Assembly (NCBI GenBank): GCA_033439765.1
Contig: JAULSN010000009.1
Location: 1,674,001 to 1,738,000 of the forward strand
Origin: Lasiosphaeria ovina
Taxonomy: Eukaryota; Ascomycota; Sordariomycetes; Sordariales; Lasiosphaeriaceae
Length of the DNA: 64,000 bases
Direction: 5' to 3'
In this document: positions 58,191-64,000 of the stretch, in pieces
How positions within the stretch are numbered: the stretch's first letter is position 1
Layout: the number at the start of each line of letters is the position of its first letter
The notes under the pieces: generated by a model
What the model was told of the DNA's origin: nothing
Database searches by the model: none
What the model saw: the letters and a program-made list of their open reading frames with translations, nothing else
Position numbers and translations under genes: made by a program

Positions 58191-58925
58191 TTTCGCTGCC
58201 TGACTGCTCGGTGGCGCGAGCCCGCCGCTGGCTGGCTGCACAAGGGCCTTCGCAGCGATCGCATTTGGTTCTTCCGCGATCTGAAGTCGGGCAGCAGGCA
58301 CGCTCTCCCGGACATCACGCGGCCGTTCATCACCGAATTCGACTTCGCGCGGCCGATCGCCAAGGAGTCCATCTTACACCGGCAGCAGTTCGAACCTGAT
58401 ATAGAGTACTACTACCACTCGCGCACAGTACAGGGCTATACCAAGATCCTGGACCTATATAGCCTTGGCATCGTCATGCTCGAGATCGGGAGGTGGGGGA
58501 TCGCGCGCAAAGGCATGCCGGAGGAGCACAAGAAGTCGGACGAGGCATTTCATCGGTACCTAGTGACTCATGGCGCCGCGGATATGGCGTGGCGCGTCGG
58601 TGGGCTGTACCGAGATGTTGTGAAGACTCTGCTGGAAGGTAATCTGCCTGACAAGGACGATGAGGCAACGGCTCAAGGGTATTTCATCACGGTTCATTTC
58701 ATCACGGTTCTCGAGGTATTTCTGTTTAGAGAATTGTGCACAAGCAACTTTGCGCTGTAGACCCTCGAAGAGAGCAGCAGTTATAATTCCAAGCCGGCTA
58801 CTGCCGTCACCCTACTATCTTCTTACTGGGACCTGCATAATCTCCTTTTCGTAATCTTAGTCTGTCGTGCGTACCTGCCTACCCTCGGACTAATCTATTC
58901 TTCCCTGGCCAGCCCCCCAAGGTAA
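58190..58925 (+). pseudogene. C-terminal fragment of a kinase-like (HeLo/NLR-associated) protein
   Basis: Open frame with the C-lobe pattern of fungal protein-kinase-like domains found behind HeLo/prion-inhibition domains: AAGWLHKGLRSDRIWFFRD, then ITRPFITEFDFARP, YYYHSRTVQGYTKILDLYSL and GIVMLEIGRWG. LHKGLRSD stands at the catalytic-loop position in place of HRDLKPxN, as usual in this pseudokinase group. A 45-bp intron (58716-58760, GTATTT) joins in frame to a last exon ending at TAA 58925. The N-lobe and any N-terminal domain are absent; upstream sequence belongs to the opposite-strand ankyrin remnant. A 15-bp tandem duplication lies at 58680-58709. Confidence 0.6.
58680..58709. repeat. 15-bp tandem duplication
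   Basis: TTTCATCACGGTTCA-like 15-mers occur twice in succession inside the kinase-like fragment, one mismatch. Being a multiple of three, it adds residues without shifting frame. Confidence 0.7.
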
Positions 58926-59223
58926 TCTGCAGCCTCTTACTCAGGAGATAGGAGAGGGTCAGAGGTGCTGCCCCTCGTCTAGGCTTTACAAAAGTGCGCG
59001 GATGGAGTTTCAGGGACTGTAGATGGGCAGAGGGGTTCCAGGTTGTCCCCCAATAAAATAGTAATAGCTAAACCCGGAGAGAATAAAGGGGTCATCTACG
59101 TGGAAATAACCTTTCAATTGGCTGATTACCATCGAGTTATGTTGAAGCAACTACCTTACGTGGATAGGCGGGAAACAACGGCTTAAAATACCGAATATAA
59201 GGTGCTTGCCATACCCTAGCCGC
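58926..59223. other. Gene-free stretch
   Basis: Nothing recognisable; moderately AT-rich. Confidence 0.4.
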
Positions 59224-59485
59224 CTATTGTAGCCCGCGCTCTGTCCTGACTAGTTCTACTCGAGAATAAACTGCTCCCCTTAGTGCGTTCCGTCTAGCAA
59301 AATTCCAGAGCTTCTCCCGCCATAAACCCATAGAGATACACATCACGCAAAAAGACGCTACCGCCCGGACTGCCGCCCTTTCGCACCATATAGCACGTCT
59401 TGCCACCGAAGAGAATGCAGACCTGGTCTCCTGCCACAATCTCCGCTGGCCCAACGCCAAAGTAGCCTTCTGTCAGAATGGCCAT
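59224..59485 (-). pseudogene. HET-domain protein C-terminal fragment
   Basis: The minus strand reads EGYFGVGPAEIVAGDQVCIL, FGGKTCYMVRKGG and VYLYGFMAGEALEFC. This is the conserved C-terminal strand set of heterokaryon-incompatibility (HET) proteins, where a GYxGxGP motif is followed by GDxVCxLxGG and ends at GEALE. The N-terminal HET domain itself is not found nearby. It is therefore a detached fragment. HET proteins trigger cell death when unlike strains fuse. Confidence 0.6.
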
Positions 59486-59544
59486 ACTATTTTAGGCATG
59501 GTTCCGGGAAGGGCCCGCACAGGGCACCTAATTAGACCACCTTT

Positions 59545-59970
59545 TCACAGGGTCAACACGGCTCCCTGCCCTGCGGGCGAAGGCCTTTTCTTCTTCCCTA
59601 CATCAATCGATACACACACTGCGAATACCCTCATTCTTGACTGCTTTTGCATGCTCTGGCTTCTGAAACCTTCCTCAGTCGAGAAAAGACAGCGGCCGGC
59701 AAGCACACCGCGGATCAGCCTCAAAGCACCCCACTCGCAATACTCCCATAGCTTAGCAGAAGGATATTCCAGTCGCTTAATGCGAACCCCCGTCCAACGC
59801 CGGATTGCTCTGGCCAGCTTCGCATAGTAGAGCGATCCTTCAAGGTCGACAAATTTGCGGGCCAACTCTAAGTTCATGGGCCCGGAGTGCAGTGGAAGGG
59901 CGAGCCTTTTGCCCAACGCCGTCGGGCACATGGGGATTTCGCTTTGTGGTTGTTGAGCTGAGACCCACAA
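59545..59970 (-). pseudogene. Possible upstream piece of the HET fragment
   Basis: A 141-codon open frame reads MNLELARKFVDLEGSLYYAK and later EYCEWGALRLIRGVLAGRCL. It lies just upstream of the HET C-terminus on the same strand, in another frame. It may be part of the same dead gene, but I do not recognise it with confidence. Confidence 0.3.
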
Positions 59971-60522
59971 AAAGGTGGGTTTGGCTGGGCAGAGTCAACT
60001 TACTATGAAGTTATGCAGCCAAGACTTGGTGGCTCTTACAGGGACGCCGCTCGACAAGAACTCGGTAACAGGCGACGACAACGCTTGGCGACTAAGGCAT
60101 TATGACAGGTCCAATACGACACCGCTATCAATACTCCCAGGAGGGCTTAATTGATTTTTCCAGGCAGCCTTTGTTCCCAACCGTAGATAAGCGCTTACAG
60201 TAGCTTTGACAGAATGTGTGGTATTCCGTACGCAAGATACAAATTGGAGGGGTGCGAAAAGTGGGGCCTGAGACCAGCGGCTAGTGTACAGTGGCACGTC
60301 ATCATCTGACATTTTTGAATGTGACCTCATTTGAAACCGTAAACGCCGCGTTGCATTCTCCATCCTCTTTGTCCTCTTCACCCCATTCTTCTTTTGTCAT
60401 CTCCGTCACGTCTGGGCGTCGTCGGTCTGTCAACTCCTGCTCTATACTTCTCCAGTGCCCCGGTGAGGCCGTCGTCTCCTACATTCGTTATCCAGGCACA
60501 CACGAGGAGGTACGCTTTTCTG
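59971..60522. other. Intergenic stretch, promoter of the following gene
   Basis: No gene seen. Pyrimidine-rich TCCTCTTTGTCCTCTTCACC near 60361 is typical of fungal core promoters. Confidence 0.45.
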
Positions 60523-61806
60523 ATGGGGCAAAGCTTTTACCTTGTGGCCCCTCGAGCCAAGAAAACGTTGGCTTGGGGAGGCAAGCTTGGAGAGATTCTC
60601 TTTGATGGGTCAGCCATGGAGCTCGTACGCCTCCTCGCCGTCCCTGTTCGGCCGCAGAATCCCTCCGAGACAGCCTCCTCTACACCGGCACAGGCCCGGA
60701 ATGGCCACTTTACTACTACTACCCAAATTGCCTCCCACGGCGCGGCCAAGGACATGGATGGGATGAAGGAGCGCCCAAAGCGTAAAGCGGAAAGCGAAGT
60801 GATTACCAGCTCCTCACAACGCCACAAGCAAGCAAAAACCAAAGATGGCGATAACAGGGCCGACACCGACCACTCCGTCACCGACCACTCCGTCACCGAC
60901 CGCCCCGTCACCTTTTCTACGCTTCCTCCCGAAGTACATCGACTCATCTTTACTTGTATCGAATGCATCGAAGACGTCTTTCGCCTCGGTCTGGCGAATC
61001 GATACTTCTGGTCGATCGGTCGAGAATGCATGCACGACTATTTCACTTCGTCCCTCGGAGGATGGGCCAACGAGAATATTGTCTGTGTGGGAGAAGATGT
61101 CAAACCGGGCGACTATCCTCCCGGCCTGTTTTCGGCCGAAGAGCTAGACGTATTGCGTCAAAAGACGAGCGACATACCGTACGACTGGGACGATGACGAC
61201 TGGGACAATGTGGCAATTGCGAATGAGCCGTTCACGCTCTACCACTTCACTTTTCCTAGTATTTCCACCACGGAAGAAAAATTTAGTCTGTTCACCGAGT
61301 CGAGCTCTTTGGTTGGCCGCTTCTCCGACTTGGACATCTCCAAGGATCCCGCTTACGATTATATACGTCGGGAGATGTGGGTCGATGAGGAGACCTACTT
61401 CCCCCAAGACCAGCAGTGGATTCTTCGAAACTTGACGACAAAGCAGTTCGTCCGCTCGGAAGCCATCGCCCTGAAGCCAGAATTCATTCACGGCCCCAGC
61501 ATCAGGGTCTTGGGCTTCGGTGAAGTCGTCATGTCGCGCATATGCTGGTCGACATCCTCATTTACTAATATGAGCGATACGGCCAATATTTCGAGGGGCG
61601 TATGGGCAGGGCACCGCCTCGACATCACAACGCTCGCGAGACACCGAGACGAGACCAACGAGGTGGGATGGAGCGATGTGAGCGACGAAGTGGCGCGAGA
61701 GATTGCGGCTATCTGGGAGAGCGAATTCGGCACCGATTGGCGTGAGACTGTCTGTAACTACTGGTACCAAAGGTTCGGAGAACGTTCTCGCCCGGTGTAT
61801 CATTAG
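60523..61806 (+). CDS. F-box-like protein, 427 residues
   Basis: Single-exon gene. ATG 60523 was chosen because it starts MGQSFYLVAPRAKKTLAWGG, a segment with conserved-protein character; the upstream open frame to 60394 looks like leader. Gly2 makes N-myristoylation conceivable. A Lys/Arg-rich region (KERPKRKAES) may be a nuclear signal. Residues about 115-130 are a threefold TDHSV repeat from three 15-bp units at 60866-60910. Residues about 130-170 look like an F-box (TLPPEVHRLIFTCIECIEDV, then LANRYFW). The remaining 250 residues are Trp/Asp-rich with YDWDDDDWDN and no motif I can name. An SCF ubiquitin-ligase adaptor role is inferred from the F-box. No defect seen. Confidence 0.75.
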   Translation: MGQSFYLVAPRAKKTLAWGGKLGEILFDGSAMELVRLLAVPVRPQNPSETASSTPAQARNGHFTTTTQIASHGAAKDMDGMKERPKRKAESEVITSSSQRHKQAKTKDGDNRADTDHSVTDHSVTDRPVTFSTLPPEVHRLIFTCIECIEDVFRLGLANRYFWSIGRECMHDYFTSSLGGWANENIVCVGEDVKPGDYPPGLFSAEELDVLRQKTSDIPYDWDDDDWDNVAIANEPFTLYHFTFPSISTTEEKFSLFTESSSLVGRFSDLDISKDPAYDYIRREMWVDEETYFPQDQQWILRNLTTKQFVRSEAIALKPEFIHGPSIRVLGFGEVVMSRICWSTSSFTNMSDTANISRGVWAGHRLDITTLARHRDETNEVGWSDVSDEVAREIAAIWESEFGTDWRETVCNYWYQRFGERSRPVYH

Positions 61807-64000
61807 TCTGGGTACATCCCGTCGTTGAGAGCGGGTGCACTAGCGCTGAATTATTACGCGCGCTCTCGGGCGATCCGCTCAGCAAGGGGGCTATGATACC
61901 GGGTCACGGCGGTGACGACTTCTCGATGCGCCATCTCGTCCTTCAACGTTCTACGCCGTCGGCATATCCGGTGCTCCCCTTCCAGCGCGTCTTGCCAGGG
62001 ATTCTCACATTTCTTGCCTTCAACAGCACCCTCCCCGACCAACAACACCACCACATCCTCCTCCTACACCCCCGGTCCCTTCAGCAACGCAACTTCTACC
62101 ACTGCCAGCGCAGCCTGCCAGCCCACCCCTCACAGAGCATCGCATGATGATGTCTACGTCCAGACAGCAAGATGTCATCTTCACCGTCTAGTGCTGTGCT
62201 TCGGATGTCGTGTTACCCGCCGCCCAGCGGAACGCCCAGCGGAGCCGGCATGTTACCCATATCGTGGGGCTACCCGGAGGGCTCTGCTTGTTATCGGCGG
62301 GTGGCGCGGCGCGGGGACCCGTAGTATTCTCCGAGAGCGCCGGCAGCCCGGAAAGATGGCTCCGCCGCTATCTTTGCTCTGGGGCGGTGCTCGGGATCTG
62401 TTATCGTTTAATATCCCTCACTTTGAAAAAGTATTGCACTATTACGACACTTACCTCCGCCGGGTTTCGCACCTGCAGATAGTCGACAACGCGTCTCACA
62501 ACCCAAATAGATATTCAAGAGCTGCCAGAAACTAAACACATATGTGCCCATATCGCGGCCCAAGATTCCAGTAGTCTACCAAACATCAAGCCCTATGTTC
62601 TCCAGCGCTAGCGTCCACCCAAGTCCAGTCCCGTCTCTACCTTCTCCCCTAAGCCCTGCCGCTTCTCGATATACGAGTAGAACGCTATGATCTTCCTATT
62701 AGGTCAGGGTGGTCCGCTTACCTACGAGGTAAGGGGGAGATCCAAACCCAAGCCTATCGGCGTTTGAACCGTCGGCCCACCGCCCGGTGTCCCACTCGAT
62801 TCCTTCCCATTCTCCTCCAAGCCCACACGCGCCGTTGGTTGAAAGAAATCGATAATGCCGGCTTGCTTGATGCTAGCGGCCCAAAGGGCGAGCCCACTAT
62901 CAATCGCGCCCTTAACTCCGCGCCGCACACGCACCCGTTCGAAGTGATATTTCCAGGTACACTAGCGGTGTAGGTCGCCCCCGTAGTCTTTGACGAAGTA
63001 AGGATAGCGCTTCTACTGGTGAAGCCTACGTAGTTCCGAGTCTATGAGGATGCCCTTACTATTTGGAGCCGGGACGTAAGTAATACATTTCTCGGCCCAT
63101 ATTAGACCGTAAGGCTCCTAATTACCCGCGTTAAAATACCGTTGGGTCCCTCCGGACGTGCGCTTGTACTGGATGAACCAGCGAGGTCTGGGCTTATGGC
63201 AGGCCTCGAACGGAATAGCTGTTCTCCTGAATGGCAGCCGCCGTTTCTTGAAGATATGGGAGTCGGGTATCGTGAAGTAAATGCTGGCCTGGGCTCGGAA
63301 GTGGTGGTTGTGGGCGTCGAGATAGATGTAGGAAGCAAGTTATCGCAGCCGAGAGGGAAGGGGGGCAACCGCTCCTTTTATCGACGAAGCCCTAGAAGCA
63401 CTACGCCGCCACACGGACGGACAGACAGAAACGCCGACGGTGACGCCTATACCCAAAAGCTTTTTCATACCTCATGTAGCTCTGCCAACCTCACACACAC
63501 ATCGGGTCCTTCAGACGGCAGCCTAGTTTCCACCTGCGTGCCGGAGGATGCCAGCGTAATGAAACTCAGGGGCTGGGTCGTCGAGCGCAGCCTCCGCCTG
63601 GGGGGGTTACGCAGGACAGAGGCCATCAACTTAGTGTCTTCACAGAGGCGGGTTCAACCCGGTGCACTACTTCAAGAACCCTTATTTCGCAGGGCATCTC
63701 CACTCTGTGCAACCCATCAAATCCTCTTACCGCCTGTATAAAACCACGTCCCCAGAGCGCGCTCGAGTAGTACCCGTCATGTCCCTTGGCAGCGTCAATA
63801 TGCCAAGCGGACAAGGGACGAGCTTGAGGTGGATCTTAGATACCTCAAGGATGACATTGGGAAGAAGGCCAAGAGATTGAAACCGTCCACATCCTATGAT
63901 TCGGACTTCTGGACTGCCAACGCCGAGATCAGCCGCCTCTGCCAACACGGGGGCGGGGATGGAATCCCGCCTCAAGTTTCTCGAGTACAAAGAAACTAGT
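61807..64000. other. Gene-poor end of the window
   Basis: No supportable gene over 2.2 kb. ORFs on both strands are Ser/Pro/Arg-rich shadows. The last 260 bases contain an open frame ending at TAG 63997-63999 that reads a charged helical segment (KRTRDELEVDLRYLKDDIGK, then KAKRLKP) and could be a real 3' exon; its upstream part was not found. Confidence 0.35.

Noticed and set aside
63142..63741. 199-codon plus-strand ORF near the window end
   Set aside because: Low-complexity composition, no domain, and equally open frames on the opposite strand.

Overview
The window looks like a chromosomal segment of a filamentous ascomycete (Pezizomycotina, probably Sordariomycete-like). The genes carry short spliceosomal introns (about 45 to 120 bp, GTRNGT donors, CTAAC-type branch points, YAG acceptors). 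The protein content is typical of the group: an amidase with an Arp1-like N-terminal region, a vanillyl-alcohol-oxidase-type flavoprotein, a CFEM-like secreted protein, F-box proteins, and HET, ankyrin and kinase-like incompatibility fragments. A U6 snRNA gene is present. Species cannot be assigned from the sequence alone.

Layout. 1-13 kb is mostly a gene graveyard: the 3' end of an unrecognised gene, a Myb/SANT-like pseudogene, and a convergent pair of dead metabolic genes (a flavin-containing monooxygenase on + and a homocitrate synthase on -), then repeat debris and unrecognised ORFs. 13.9-26.1 kb holds a CFEM-like secreted protein (-), an intact 3-beta-hydroxysteroid-dehydrogenase-type enzyme (-) and an intact secreted amidase (+), separated by long gene-poor stretches. 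26.5-29.4 kb is a broken protein kinase whose reading frame runs into a broken RhoGAP. 30.0-37.3 kb holds a small conserved-looking gene (-) and a ten-exon gene for a 1393-residue protein of no family I recognise. 39.2 kb has U6 snRNA (-). 40-45.6 kb holds an F-box protein, then a divergent pair: an FAD-dependent aromatic-hydroxylase-like monooxygenase (-) and a vanillyl-alcohol-oxidase-like enzyme (+), which could act together on phenolic substrates. 47-49 kb holds a Copia integrase relic, a tRNA-like Pol III box pair and another pseudogene. 50.3-56 kb holds a secreted DJ-1/PfpI-like protein and a transcription factor with two kinds of zinc finger. 56.6-60 kb is a second graveyard made of incompatibility/NLR-type pieces (ankyrin, kinase-like and HET C-terminus). 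60.5-61.8 kb is an intact F-box-like gene, followed by 2 kb without a clear gene.

Two themes tie the window together. First, most of the nonsense codons in the pseudogenes are ones a C-to-T change (mostly in a CpA context) would make from CAG, CAA or TGG, the footprint expected of repeat-induced point mutation. Second, several breaks coincide with short perfect or near-perfect tandem duplications (10, 15, 17 and 23 bp). Splice junctions below were placed by eye from frame continuity and consensus signals.
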